64,000 bases of DNA from Mactra quadrangularis (taxonomy: Eukaryota > Mollusca > Bivalvia > Venerida > Mactridae), in contig CM046303.1 in assembly GCA_025267735.1 (NCBI GenBank), positions 36,841,380 to 36,905,379 on the forward strand, in the 5' to 3' direction. Below are positions 47,201 to 48,785 of the stretch, in pieces. The notes below the pieces were generated by a model. That model searched no databases and was not told where the DNA came from. It saw only the letters and a program-made list of their open reading frames with translations. Made by a program: the position numbers and the translations under genes. Every line of letters starts with the position of its first letter. Position 1 is the stretch's first letter.

Positions 47201-47202
47201 AT
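1958..47202 (-). CDS. LRRK1: Leucine-rich-repeat kinase, ROCO family (LRRK1-like), 22 exons, 3' end outside the window
   Basis: Large GTPase-kinase of the LRRK family, cytosolic and membrane-associated in known members, where LRRK1 and LRRK2 phosphorylate Rab GTPases. I assembled 22 exons from GT-AG borders; all phases agree and give 1,870 uninterrupted codons. Domains: ankyrin repeats about residues 8-420, LRRs about 560-960, Roc GTPase about 985-1190 (P-loop GAVNIGKT 991-998, WDFAGQ 1059-1064, THLD 1118-1121), COR about 1192-1728, kinase from about 1745 (glycine loop GRGAFG 1751-1756, VAVK lysine 1776, likely helix-C Glu 1810). The catalytic loop and the rest are beyond the left edge. No N-terminal armadillo stretch is seen, and the kinase hinge (LAPMGSL) and PCPLC in COR-B resemble LRRK1; the WDFAGQ switch resembles LRRK2. 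A single protostome LRRK is the likely assignment. An in-frame TAA lies at 47221-47223, just upstream of the ATG. Confidence 0.93.
2904..3846 (+). mobile_element. Satellite-cored element, family P, copy 1
   Basis: Starts with ACAAGAGTAACGCTGGG and the inverted end TATGCCCGAAAG (about 2931), and closes with CTTTCGGGCATA at 3834-3845. The body is five tandem units of about 145 bp, each with TGACCTTGAYCTTTGACC-like sequence and GGACAATCATCGTATGAAG. An ACGG/ACAG tract (3773-3802) precedes the 3' end. The element stops 17 bp from the exon 21 donor. No coding capacity, so it is non-autonomous. Confidence 0.75.
3864..3932 (-). CDS. LRRK1: LRRK exon 21: kinase VAVK strand
   Basis: 69 nt, phase 0 to 0, residues 1766-1788. 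Acceptor AATTTCAG, donor AGG|GTATTA. It encodes FDVAVKVLYDG, the beta-3 strand whose lysine (1776) binds ATP phosphates in protein kinases. The exon is short and squeezed between repeats, but the frame is clean. Confidence 0.88.
4095..4505. mobile_element. hAT-type MITE, 411 bp
   Basis: Perfect 11-bp inverted ends TAGGGCTGTCC / GGACAGCCCTA. The flanking octamers TTTGAATG and TTTGTAGG agree at 6 of 8 positions, as an old 8-bp target duplication would. The interior is rich in ATATTG and TATCATGATAC palindromes and has no transposase. It lies in the intron between exons 20 and 21. Confidence 0.65.
4619..4729 (-). CDS. LRRK1: LRRK exon 20: kinase glycine loop
   Basis: 111 nt, phase 0 to 0, residues 1729-1765. 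Acceptor TGTATTGTAG, donor AGG|GTAAAT. It encodes ITEELGRGAFGTVSKGKL, a textbook GxGxxG ATP-binding loop followed by the valine of beta-2. Its acceptor is only about 20 bp from the end of the satellite-cored element at 4750-6357. Confidence 0.92.
4750..6357 (+). mobile_element. Satellite-cored element, family P, copy 2, with captured RNase H piece
   Basis: Left end ACCAGAGCTCCGCTGGG then CATACGCCCG; right end AAAACGGGCATATAA at about 6343-6357, preceded by an ACGGACAGACGG tract. The body is tandem units of about 145 bp carrying TGACCTTGACCTTTGACC and AAGGTTTTTCAATATGATGC. Between 5640 and 5835 the array is interrupted by a fragment that codes on the minus strand for the C-terminal part of a LINE RNase H domain. 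The element begins about 20 bp from the exon 20 acceptor. Confidence 0.75.
5640..5835 (-). pseudogene. LINE RNase H domain fragment inside a satellite array
   Basis: Minus-strand translation gives VHLCWIPSNIGILGNEKADI, which matches the conserved end of RNase H domains in non-LTR retrotransposons (WxPSHxGxxGNExAD). It runs on to NLQPVDIKLPSSDFKCS. Both ends run straight into satellite units, so this is a captured fragment and not a LINE copy. Its C-terminal part, with the DIKLP stretch, recurs three times in the array at 24.1-26.7 kb. Confidence 0.75.
6605..7040. repeat. 25-bp minisatellite (GAGCTCAAACTTTGATGAGTTCCCT)
   Basis: About fifteen copies of a 25-bp unit built on GAGCTCAAACTTTGATGA, directly downstream of the exon 19 donor on the minus strand. 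The array is interrupted at about 6824-6890 by the piece TTTGTTTGGGTTTTATGGCG, a dispersed repeat. Variants with TCTGGTAAG replace TTTGATGAG in the outer units. Confidence 0.85.
7081..8160 (-). CDS. LRRK1: LRRK exon 19: COR-B
   Basis: 1,080 nt, phase 0 to 0, residues 1369-1728. Acceptor ATATTTCTAG, donor GCT|GTAAGA. It holds HFPSGFWPRLITRIL, the conserved COR-B entry, and IDCLLQDWFPE, another family hallmark. The cysteine pair PCPLC near the end has a counterpart in LRRK1. The coding part extends 26 codons upstream of the first ATG in this frame. Confidence 0.93.
8808..8960. mobile_element. Partial copy of a short palindromic MITE
   Basis: ATTAACCTGTCACAGC and CATGGTCACTGAATGTG match the inverted ends of the complete copy at 51958-52188. 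Only one end and part of the interior are recognisable here. The interior phrase TCGGTGGCTAAGAGG corresponds to the TTGAGCCACC segment of the complete copy, in the other strand. Confidence 0.5.
9201..9376 (-). CDS. LRRK1: LRRK exon 18: COR-A end
   Basis: 176 nt, phase 1 to 0, residues 1310-1368. Acceptor TTTTTTCAG, donor GAG|GTATGT. It encodes GIMKISDLYKKY and LSLLNKFEVALQFDNEHLLL, matching the COR segment that ends in a LLPSLLP motif in LRRK proteins. An AT-rich run of imperfect ATACATAAATATGTG units (9381-9598) lies just upstream. Confidence 0.9.
9381..9598. repeat. AT-rich imperfect tandem repeat
   Basis: Units of 10-24 bp built from AAATACATAAATATGTGAA fill the stretch between exon 18 and the TTAA element at 9608. 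Low-complexity reading frames on both strands come from this repeat. Confidence 0.7.
9608..11655. mobile_element. TTAA-flanked inverted-repeat element (piggyBac-like MITE), 2,048 bp
   Basis: Perfect 15-bp inverted ends GGTTCTGGAACTGTA, flanked on both sides by TTAA (9604-9607 and 11656-11659). TTAA duplication is the mark of piggyBac-type integration. The interior has no transposase frame. It includes a small repeat of ACTCTATTGC units (10205-10245) and a run of about ten G near 11302. The rest of this 2 kb holds nothing I recognise. Confidence 0.7.
11868..11965 (-). mobile_element. tRNA-derived SINE, family S1, partial
   Basis: On the minus strand GGTTTGAACCCCCAC is a B box, followed by AAGGGCACTGCTAATTTTCT and the ATGGGTACC tail shared with copies at 21918, 38980 and 44855. 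The 5' half of the tRNA-like head is missing. Confidence 0.6.
12584..12706 (-). CDS. LRRK1: LRRK exon 17: COR-A
   Basis: 123 nt, phase 1 to 1, residues 1269-1309. Acceptor TTTTTATAG, donor CAAG|GTAAGG. It encodes KDQYFLDPQWLCDQLAKVV, equivalent to the YFLDPxWLCxxxA signature of COR domains. Confidence 0.93.
12988..13085 (-). CDS. LRRK1: LRRK exon 16: COR-A
   Basis: 98 nt, phase 2 to 1, residues 1236-1268. Acceptor GTTTTAACAG, donor AATG|GTAAAT. It encodes EDLDQATRFLHENG, which matches the helix preceding the LxHF strand of COR. Confidence 0.88.
13251..13544 (+). mobile_element. tRNA-derived SINE, family S2
   Basis: The head carries TAGCTCAGTTAGTAG (A box) and GGGTTTGATTC (B box) at 13261-13313. 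The body has AAGTATGTGCCTAGTAACTG and GACTGCTGTGATATGACC, and the tail is CCAAACCCAACAAAAAC. A minus-strand copy lies at 22545-22780 and a 3' fragment at 54985-55120. Confidence 0.7.
13616..13989. mobile_element. CAATCT-ended MITE (9-bp duplication family), copy 1
   Basis: Same sequence as the copies at 22890-23287 and 46355-46747, beginning CAATCTCCGTGAACAG. The right end has diverged and no target duplication is visible. A minus-strand frame through it (13554-13820) is a repeat shadow, since the other copies do not keep it open. Confidence 0.7.
14027..14159 (-). CDS. LRRK1: LRRK exon 15: start of COR
   Basis: 133 nt, phase 1 to 2, residues 1192-1235. Acceptor ATATTTCAG, donor CT|GTAAGT. 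It encodes GHKVPKKYIALQSVIRDIV, which corresponds to the LIPxxYxxLE helix that opens COR. Confidence 0.9.
14592..16221. mobile_element. CCATGGG-ended element carrying a hAT insertion
   Basis: Left end CCATGGGGCACTATCTACAA and right end (reverse complement) CCATGGGCATGTTCCACAAG agree over about 28 bp with gaps. The interior is interrupted by a 1,197-bp hAT element; without it the host is about 0.43 kb. I cannot define a target duplication, so the borders are approximate. Confidence 0.45.
14847..16043. mobile_element. Non-autonomous hAT element, 1,197 bp
   Basis: Inverted ends TAGAGGTGAAACGATT / AATCGTTTCACCTCTA with a perfect 8-bp target duplication ATAATCAT at 14839-14846 and 16044-16051. 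Subterminal ATTCGATTCGATT runs on both sides are typical of this hAT group. The interior is AT-rich and has no transposase. Confidence 0.9.
16505..16763 (-). CDS. LRRK1: LRRK exon 14: Roc G4 motif and C-terminal half
   Basis: 259 nt, phase 0 to 1, residues 1106-1191. Acceptor TTTTTTTAG, donor CCTG|GTATGT. It encodes APVIIVGTHLDEIQ, where THLD is the family form of the TKxD guanine-recognition motif, and IDVINVGAGKKPINIDYLYK near the end, the position of the G5 loop. Confidence 0.94.
16911..17151 (+). mobile_element. GGGGGTATAA element, family A, copy 1
   Basis: Short element that begins near GATATCCCCGCCAAAATC and ends TCCTTCGAAGCGGGGGTATA. It carries ACAGGAAGTAGATGAGCAAG and an ACGGACGGACGCACGG tract before the 3' end. 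The usual 5' hairpin is missing in this copy. Six other copies occur in the window. Confidence 0.75.
17560..17790 (-). other. Unassigned coding-like stretch
   Basis: A 65-codon minus-strand frame (17774-17577) has a plausible composition (KAGWKWFSKNRAKKIYMDSY) but no family I recognise. It lies beside inverted TATATGGATTTTTT / CATACACACC sequence, so it could be a fragment of a mobile element. I see no splice sites that tie it to the kinase gene. Confidence 0.2.
18063..18175. repeat. Long imperfect hairpin
   Basis: GTGTATATCGGTCCTTATAC (18071-18090) pairs with the inverted copy GTATAAGGACCCATATACAC (18147-18166). Inside is a second stem, ACCCCTCGGCTGACGCCTCGGGGT written as the arms ACCCCTCGG and CCTCGGGGT. 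It may be a short foldback element. Weak tandem units of about 70 bp around AAGTCCCGATGG follow at 18270-18540. Confidence 0.5.
19038..19300 (+). mobile_element. GGGGGTATAA element, family A, copy 2
   Basis: Best-preserved form: ACAAGTAAATC, the palindrome GTGAGCTAATGCTCAC, ATACCCCCGCC, the body with ACAGGAAGTAGATGAGC, an ACGGACAGACGCACGG tract, and the end CTTCGAAGCGGGGGTATAA. ATACCCCCGC at the left and GCGGGGGTAT at the right are inverted repeats. Confidence 0.85.
19489..19803 (+). pseudogene. HIRAN-domain coding fragment inside a kinase intron
   Basis: An open frame on the plus strand, opposite to the kinase gene. It reads VGMHHYGLREMSVGPVYYCR, then ENSPYDGNAIAIYDD and ARKVGNLRWEDAHIVKKLFD. 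This fits the HIRAN fold pattern (V-x-E-P-x-N-P-Y-D-x-N-A-I-A-V, then KVG-L). HIRAN domains bind DNA ends in HLTF-type helicases and also occur alone. No helicase sequence is near and no start codon or splice site is convincing; it may be a fragment of a gene or of a mobile element. It ends in TAA at 19801-19803. Confidence 0.5.
19987..21164. mobile_element. Inverted-repeat element with 32-bp ends, 1,178 bp
   Basis: The ends 19987-20018 and 21133-21164 are inverted copies over 32 bp with one mismatch, and include TAGACAAAAGAAACTGGAC. The outermost bases are AGATCTATACT; a TA target site of Tc1/mariner type is possible within TATA but I cannot fix the border. The interior has no transposase. 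A hairpin at 20826-20863 (GTGTGGCCACCT with AGGTGGTCACAC) lies within it. Confidence 0.65.
21311..21535 (+). pseudogene. pogo/Tigger-like transposase N-terminal fragment (HTH_psq), broken
   Basis: Starts MPKKYIQKDILDAVSAVRRG, then MSYRKAYAKYGVPMMT, a stop, QNRVSGKIDELAQAGRPTV and IENELVSEI. This is the psq-type helix-turn-helix of pogo-like transposases followed by the usual GRPTxL and E-E-LV segment. An in-frame TAA at 21419-21421 interrupts it, and the DDE catalytic part is absent. It sits 150 bp beyond the 32-bp-ended element, but nothing proves they belong together. Confidence 0.65.
21585..21662 (-). mobile_element. tRNA-like SINE head
   Basis: Minus strand shows GTTAGCACCGTTAAAAGAG-like A-box sequence and an intact B box GGGTTCGACTCC. 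The stems do not close well, so it is not a tRNA gene. Confidence 0.5.
21918..22090 (+). mobile_element. tRNA-derived SINE, family S1
   Basis: Head GGAACAGTGGTCCTGAAGTA, B box AGGTTCAAGCCCCAC, then AAGGGCACTGCTAATTCCCT, and the tail CTCCACCCAGGTGTGAATGG. It is collinear with the better-kept minus-strand copy at 38980-39142. Confidence 0.7.
22287..22409 (-). CDS. LRRK1: LRRK exon 13: Roc after switch II
   Basis: 123 nt, phase 0 to 0, residues 1065-1105. Acceptor CATATTACAG, donor CAG|GTACTG. It encodes KEYYATHQYFLSPRSLYLVV, which aligns with the EExYxTHxxFxxxRALYLxV stretch of LRRK2-type Roc domains. Confidence 0.94.
22545..22780 (-). mobile_element. tRNA-derived SINE, family S2
   Basis: Minus-strand copy of the SINE at 13251-13544. 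Shared landmarks are the inverted forms of AAGTATGTGCCTAGTAACTG and of the SINE centre around TGATTTC. The B box is degraded. Confidence 0.6.
22890..23287. mobile_element. CAATCT-ended MITE, copy 2, with 9-bp target duplication
   Basis: Ends CAATCTGATTAAAAC and (reverse complement) CAATCTCCGTAAACAG. Perfect direct repeats GATTATGAG flank it at 22881-22889 and 23288-23296. It is inverted relative to the copies at 13616 and 46355. Short inverted ends with 9-bp duplications suggest a Mutator-type element. Confidence 0.75.
23366..23515 (-). CDS. LRRK1: LRRK exon 12: Roc switch I and switch II
   Basis: 150 nt, phase 0 to 0, residues 1015-1064. The donor is CAG|GTATGT. Only the acceptor TTTTAATCAG|CGACAAAAC keeps the frame with exon 11; the nearer TTATCAG|GTACAAC would shift it. 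The exon encodes STVGIDICHLVL (switch I Thr) and ends in FRTWDFAGQ (switch II). Its first 16 nt, with the acceptor, are the last unit of the adjoining minisatellite. Confidence 0.88.
23500..24125. repeat. 51-bp minisatellite grown from the exon 12 acceptor
   Basis: Twelve units of 51 bp. On the minus strand each reads ACTTGTAGCATTTTAATCA, then CGACAAAACAGTACAT, then CATGTGGTATGTTTT or close variants. The unit next to exon 12 is the real splice acceptor with the first exon bases. 51 bp is 17 codons, so one minus-strand frame stays open for the whole array (HHVVCFTCSILINDKTV units); this frame is not the Roc frame and is not a protein I would predict. Confidence 0.92.
24126..26737. repeat. Satellite-cored element, family P, copy 3, with 643-bp higher-order repeat
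   Basis: About seventeen units of 142-150 bp, each carrying TGACCTTGACCTTTGACC (or a variant) and AAAATTTGGTGAACCTAGG. Landmarks recur at exactly 643 bp, for example 24767/25410/26053 and 25144/25787. Each higher-order unit includes a fragment of RNase H coding sequence (24416-24508, 25053-25142, 25696-25786). The right end has the ACGGACGGACTGACAG tract (26640-26697) and closes with AAAACGGGCGTATAA. The left end is missing or merged with the 51-bp minisatellite. Confidence 0.85.
26738..27590. repeat. Satellite-cored element, family C, copy 2
   Basis: Directly abuts the previous element. Units of about 150 bp with ATTCATCCACAGTTA-like sequence match 1-840. It ends with CAACACCAACGCAAAAGTGA and GGCTCTCATTTTCTTC, uninterrupted, and so serves as the empty site for the retroposon in copy 1. 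Confidence 0.75.
27939..28077. mobile_element. Possible short hAT-type MITE
   Basis: CAGGGGCTGCG at the left and CAGCCCTG at the right are near-inverted and have the CAGGG start common in hAT ends. No matching target duplication is seen. The surrounding 27590-28570 holds nothing else I recognise. Confidence 0.3.
28667..28775 (-). CDS. LRRK1: LRRK exon 11: Roc P-loop
   Basis: 109 nt, phase 2 to 0, residues 978-1014. Acceptor TGTTTTCAG, donor TTG|GTAAAT. It encodes MNLMIVGAVNIGKTSLLQHL; GAVNIGKT is a canonical Walker A (GxxxxGKT) at residues 991-998. Confidence 0.93.
29229..29561. mobile_element. ACAAGAGCTGTC element, single core unit
   Basis: Begins ACAAGAGCTGTCCATAAGAC, where GCTGTC and GACAGC form a hairpin. 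It continues through one core unit, then GCCAATGCCAACCCCGACAC, and ends AGCTCTCATTTTCTTTG with a tail AAAAGTCAAG. Same plan as 30624-31767 and the tail of family C. Confidence 0.7.
29680..29825 (-). CDS. LRRK1: LRRK exon 10: end of LRR, linker to Roc
   Basis: 146 nt, phase 0 to 2, residues 930-978. Acceptor TTTTTCAG, donor GA|GTAAGT. It encodes LPPALGLLDRIQRIEVDLCP and ASDITGFLRSVLEE, which matches the last LRR and the short helix before Roc (in LRRK1 the equivalent ends in MLSYLRA). Confidence 0.9.
30130..30297 (-). CDS. LRRK1: LRRK exon 9: leucine-rich repeats
   Basis: 168 nt, phase 0 to 0, residues 874-929. Acceptor ATTTTACAG, donor CAG|GTATGG. It contains LPNIINLYLDENYLTCI and IQELKTLKTLTLKKN, two repeats with the LxxLxLxxN pattern. 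Confidence 0.92.
30624..31767. mobile_element. ACAAGAGCTGTC element with tandem core
   Basis: Begins ACAAGAGCTGTCAGAGGAGA, with GCTGTC...GACAGC as hairpin. About six units of 155 bp follow, each with CTTGTCACATGAGATGTGG and AAGGAACATATATTTAAAG. It ends with GCGGACGCCGACGCTAGGG and AGGAGAGCTCTTCAGCTA. It fills most of the intron between exons 8 and 9. Confidence 0.8.
31881..32058 (-). CDS. LRRK1: LRRK exon 8: leucine-rich repeats
   Basis: 178 nt, phase 2 to 0, residues 814-873. Acceptor TATATTTCAG, donor AGT|GTAAGT. It encodes LENLEVLDLTRNKLTEI, a clear LRR, then a polar loop. Confidence 0.9.
32577..34321 (-). CDS. LRRK1: LRRK exon 7: last ankyrin repeats and first LRRs
   Basis: 1,745 nt, phase 0 to 2, residues 233-814, by far the largest exon. 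Acceptor TATATTTCCAG, donor AAAGG|GTAATT. Ankyrin motifs: KLPFHLACETGSLDIVKLL, DGKTALFIACEYGYEDIVEY and LSCVYIAVCNQHMKIVEMLA. An acidic, Ser-rich insert (SSSFSDDDF) splits the repeats. LRRs start near residue 560 (VTKIDVSNNNITMVP, LSVLNLSNNQITTFP, IRILIASNNQIGALP, LKTLDLSRNIISSLP, then LKTLKLNYNQIEVFP and LETLELRSNKLKSL), split by a Ser/Asp-rich stretch near 675-720. Confidence 0.95.
34492..34739 (+). mobile_element. GGGGGTATAA element, family A, copy 3
   Basis: The 5' hairpin is deleted (AAATCTGTGAGATACCCTCG joins the two sides). The body and the CTTCGAAGCGGGGTATAAC end are kept. It lies in the intron between exons 6 and 7. Confidence 0.75.
34984..35116 (-). CDS. LRRK1: LRRK exon 6: ankyrin repeat
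   Basis: 133 nt, phase 2 to 0, residues 188-232. Acceptor GTAATTCCAG, donor AAG|GTATTT. It encodes STVLHQAVVNGNIDIVTVLL, a standard ankyrin helix pair. The upstream part of its acceptor region is supplied by a family A element that starts 13 bp away. Confidence 0.92.
35130..35398 (+). mobile_element. GGGGGTATAA element, family A, copy 4, next to the exon 6 acceptor
   Basis: Complete copy from ACAAGTAAATCTGTGATC to CTTCGAAGGGGGGTATAAT. In the minus orientation its 5' end supplies the GATTTACTTGTT just before GTGTAATTCCAG of exon 6. Beyond it, 35400-36200 is AT-rich intron with nothing I recognise. Confidence 0.8.
36210..37243. repeat. Satellite-cored elements, family E, two back to back
   Basis: Units of about 155 bp with CATGTGTGAAGTTTCAAGTA recur near 36289, 36444, 36606, 36769, 36930 and 37094. 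A first element ends near 36850 (GTCCACAGACAGCGCC). A second starts at ACAAGAGCAACAACC (36852) and ends with GCCAACGCCCACGCACAGC and AATAGTCGAGCTATAAATT. Confidence 0.7.
37274..38069 (+). mobile_element. GGGGGTATAA element, family A, copy 5, split by an insertion
   Basis: The first part, 37274-37494, ends at AAAACAGTATA. The last part, 38047-38069, is TATACCCCCGAAGCGGGGG followed by TATAA. The 552 bp between are a separate element. The rejoined order matches the other family A copies apart from loss of the ACGG tract and the CTCTTCTTC segment. The right end lies 23 bp from the exon 5 donor. Confidence 0.8.
37495..38046. mobile_element. GACCAGTTCA-ended MITE, 552 bp
   Basis: Inverted ends GACCAGTTCA / TGAACTGGTC, flanked by TATA on both sides (37491-37494, 38047-38050). 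Uninterrupted family A copies have a single TATA here, which confirms the duplication. A subterminal inverted pair CTGGTTGGCAAGAAA / TTTCTGCCAACCAG lies inside. No transposase. Confidence 0.75.
38093..38219 (-). CDS. LRRK1: LRRK exon 5: ankyrin repeat region
   Basis: 127 nt, phase 1 to 2, residues 146-188. Acceptor TTGTTTTTAG, donor TT|GTAAGT. It encodes DLCDAISSKDVERARDILKI, then a WEIATISVRDDGVTPLDL segment; DDGVTPLDL is the start of the next ankyrin repeat. Confidence 0.9.
38391..38856. mobile_element. Tc1-like MITE with a family A element inside
   Basis: Ends CAGTGCCCTCCAAAAGTTC and (reverse complement) TAGTGCCATCCAAAAGTTT, bordered by TA on both sides. CAGTGCC(A/C)TCCAAAAGTT ends are typical of Tc1-like elements. 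Without the nested family A copy it is about 0.18 kb. Confidence 0.65.
38473..38755 (+). mobile_element. GGGGGTATAA element, family A, copy 6
   Basis: Complete, with the hairpin GTGAGCTAATGCTCAC, the GGACGGACGGACTCACGG tract and the end CTTCGAAGTGGGGGTATAA. It lies inside the Tc1-like element and is therefore younger than it. Confidence 0.8.
38980..39142 (-). mobile_element. tRNA-derived SINE, family S1, best copy
   Basis: Minus strand: GGAGCAGTGGTCCAGTGGTA (A box region), B-box region GTCCTGGGTTCTATCCCCAC, then AGGGGCACTGCTAATTTCCT and CTCCACCCAGGTGTAAATGG. The stretch from here to exon 4 (39143-39788) shows nothing else I recognise. Confidence 0.75.
39789..39824 (-). CDS. LRRK1: LRRK exon 4: micro-exon
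   Basis: 36 nt, phase 1 to 1, residues 134-145. Acceptor TTATGTTACAG, donor CGAG|GTAAGT. It encodes ERRHQNALNVVR and preserves the frame between exons 3 and 5. It is too short to find by composition, and I accept it because both splice sites and both phases fit. Confidence 0.8.
40403..40640. other. Possible transposon end (CAGTGTTTTTTTTCAGG)
   Basis: CAGTGTTTTTTTTCAGG followed by TTTTGGGGCC and CCCCATTCCCCTCTCC resembles one end of a hAT-type element. I could not find its partner. The rest of 39830-40640 is AT-rich intron with nothing I recognise. Confidence 0.3.
42050..42780 (-). pseudogene. Mariner-like transposase remnant
   Basis: The minus strand first gives LVYNWHQRFRDGRTWIFDEE, the HTH region of mariner transposases, near 42500. 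The frame then breaks, and KQWVYSHKKCIEICVDYVQK (about 42300) matches the end of mariner transposases. The central DDD catalytic region is absent. It lies between two LINE segments, so it inserted into the LINE. I cannot define both inverted ends. Confidence 0.65.
43312..43598 (-). mobile_element. tRNA-derived SINE with intact A and B boxes
   Basis: Minus strand: CGATAGCGCAGTTGGTAGCG (A box) and GCGGGTTCGAATCCCACC (B box), with CCCGGGT / ACCCGGG able to pair as an acceptor stem. The body runs to about 43312. GATTTAAA occurs on both sides (about 43301 and 43603), consistent with a target duplication. It is a SINE head and not a tRNA gene, because it continues into a 200-bp body. Confidence 0.7.
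44555..44720 (-). CDS. LRRK1: LRRK exon 3: ankyrin repeat
   Basis: 166 nt, phase 0 to 1, residues 79-134. Acceptor TTTGATTATAG, donor CAAG|GTAGGA. It encodes TPLHQAVYENKVDAIRLLL and QYGADINKEDDTKKSPLNLA, textbook ankyrin repeats. The frame stays open past the donor into LINE sequence for about 60 codons. Confidence 0.95.
44855..44998 (-). mobile_element. tRNA-derived SINE, family S1
   Basis: Diverged minus-strand copy. Landmarks are GTGCCCCAACTGGGATCTGA (degraded B box on the other strand), AAATTTCTTGC and CATCCAGGTGTACATGGG (reverse complement of 44880-44897). Confidence 0.6.
45353..45629 (+). mobile_element. GGGGGTATAA element, family A, copy 7
   Basis: Complete from ACAAGTAAATCTGTGAGC with the hairpin, to CTAGAAGCTGGGGTATAAT. 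It carries ACGGACGGATGCATGCAC as the pre-terminal tract. Confidence 0.8.
45639..45794. mobile_element. Short hAT-type MITE, 156 bp
   Basis: Ends CAGGGCTCAACATTAAA and (reverse complement) CAGGGCTGGACACTAAA. CAGGGCTCGACA ends are common among animal hAT elements. The flanks match only in part. Directly after it, 45795-45900 is a fragment of the LINE 3' end also seen at 878-1160. Confidence 0.65.
45916..45956 (-). CDS. LRRK1: LRRK exon 2: micro-exon
   Basis: 41 nt, phase 1 to 0, residues 65-78. Acceptor TATTTTACAG, donor ATG|GTAGGA. It encodes ADPSINGGKKLQSM and joins the ankyrin repeat of exon 1 (LLQHGA-DPSINGG) to exon 3 in frame. It is accepted on splice sites, phase and the ankyrin pattern. 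Confidence 0.88.
46355..46747. mobile_element. CAATCT-ended MITE, copy 3, with 9-bp target duplication
   Basis: Ends CAATCTATGTAAACAG and (reverse complement) CAATCTGATTAAAACC. Perfect GGTGATGAC flanks at 46346-46354 and 46748-46756. Same family as 13616-13989 and 22890-23287. Confidence 0.8.
47010..47202 (-). CDS. LRRK1: LRRK exon 1: start codon and first ankyrin repeats
   Basis: 193 nt, ends in phase 1, residues 1-65. The ATG at 47200-47202 is the first after an in-frame TAA at 47221-47223. Donor GGAG|GTAGGA. It encodes HQYAIYDRHDALEDLLRG and WGRTPVYTAVSNNSIKCLEI, ankyrin repeats from the very start. A CTAG just before the ATG could act as an acceptor for an upstream exon, so a longer N-terminus cannot be ruled out. 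Confidence 0.88.
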
Positions 47203-47378
47203 CTCTAGACTTGGTCTTGTTTAACTCTCTTTACCAGTTATCTAATATCAACACCTTAAATGTGAAAAATACTAAAAATTATCATCATCAAAATGAAATT
47301 CAGTATTTATATCAATGTAACAAATTAAAGTGCCTACAATTCAAGAACACTATAAAATATGTAACAGTGAGATGTATA

Positions 47379-48657
47379 CAGTCCATTCGCGTTTGCTCAA
47401 AATGCGTTCGCTCGTAATTACGGTTTCGCTCGAGATCGTATCTTGGTCCCAATCGAATTTACTCTAAAGTTCATTTAAAAAAGATGCGATAACTCAAAAT
47501 GCGTTGACTCGTATTTTACGTTAACTCGAGCTGGATTTCGAGTCCCGTCAATGATAAAATCACTTGAAAATTATGCGCTGGCTCAAAGTATTGATTTTTG
47601 AAAATGTTCGCACCTTTCACGGCCAGGTATCATTATCCGATGAATAGCCTTTTGTTTGACGTGTCACTATCCATTGAAAACTTATCAAATTAAATCAAAC
47701 TGTGATAATGTAGAAGCCAAGATCTATTTAATCTTGTTTAATTTAAACGTGTCATTACGTGTAATTAACTGAATTTTACATCTTACCTACCTGTACTGGT
47801 ACAGCATATTAAATCGAACCTTAGTTATGACAGTACGTCGAGAAATGTTAGTTAAATAAAAGCAAGATTGAATAAAATGTGTATTTTTTATATTTTAATT
47901 CCAGATAAAATTACACATTCTTCACAAAAAATCGCGTACATATAAGTAAAGTTTTATTCACAACAAGGATGATAGCAAAAACAAAATGAGTTTCAAAGTG
48001 CATGTATAAATTATGTATTCTACATAAAACAAAGAAAGGTTAAAATTGAGGACATTGACATCATCAAGTTTAACAAAATGAACAATTTTATGTTATGTTA
48101 AATGCACTTAACAAGAACACATTTAAAATTAGGAAAAATAACACCATTGAATTATTACATGTCTTTTATTCAAACCTAAATCTACATCAACATCTAATAT
48201 TGTGACAGCGTGAGACGACGCCATTCGGAACAACCTCGGCGATCATCTACGAAGATATACCTCGGAAATCAGACGTAGAAGGATTACAACCAAGTTATAA
48301 GGTCCGGCGATAGTCACTTTTATGTCAACATTTTATAATAACATTGTTTCACGCTTTATCACATCGTTTCATTCGTACAATATCTCACGAGTCGTATCTC
48401 TGTGTAGTTCAGACTTTATTACCGCAGAAACCAAAATTCCTAGATCTACTTTTTCACCTTATATTATTCGAGGTTTATATGCGTAGAAGATTGCCGAGGT
48501 TGTTCCGAATGAGACGACGCCTTTAAAGTGAATATCACGATGTGGAAAAATTACAAAAAAAACAAGATGGAGGATCTGTTATACGTTAACTCGAGATCGC
48601 GTTCGCTCGAGCATTTTTTGAAGTCCTGTCCGATTTCGAGCGAACGCGAATGGACTG
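47379..48657. mobile_element. pogo/Tigger-like MITE, 1,279 bp, flanked by TA
   Basis: Ends CAGTCCATTCGCGTTTGCTC and (reverse complement) CAGTCCATTCGCGTTCGCTC, one mismatch in 20, bordered by TA (47377-47378, 48658-48659). A CAGT start with TTCGC blocks resembles pogo/Tigger ends. TTCGCTCGA repeats extend inward on both sides. No transposase. It contains a second element at 48223-48510. It lies about 180 bp upstream of the first coding exon. Confidence 0.8.
48223..48510. mobile_element. Nested inverted-repeat element with 11-bp target duplication
   Basis: Perfect 18-bp inverted ends ATTCGGAACAACCTCGGC / GCCGAGGTTGTTCCGAAT. Perfect direct repeats GAGACGACGCC flank it (48212-48222, 48511-48521). 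Duplications of 9-11 bp point to Mutator-type elements. 288 bp, no coding content. Confidence 0.85.
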
Positions 48658-48785
48658 TATATTCCAAAGAGAGAAAACAAAACTGATAGGTGCTGAAGAA
48701 GCTATTATGCTTAATAACATGTGAATTAAATGTTACACTGAATTTAGTAAAAGAATAGTTATAGCACATTCAAAGGGATAATATC

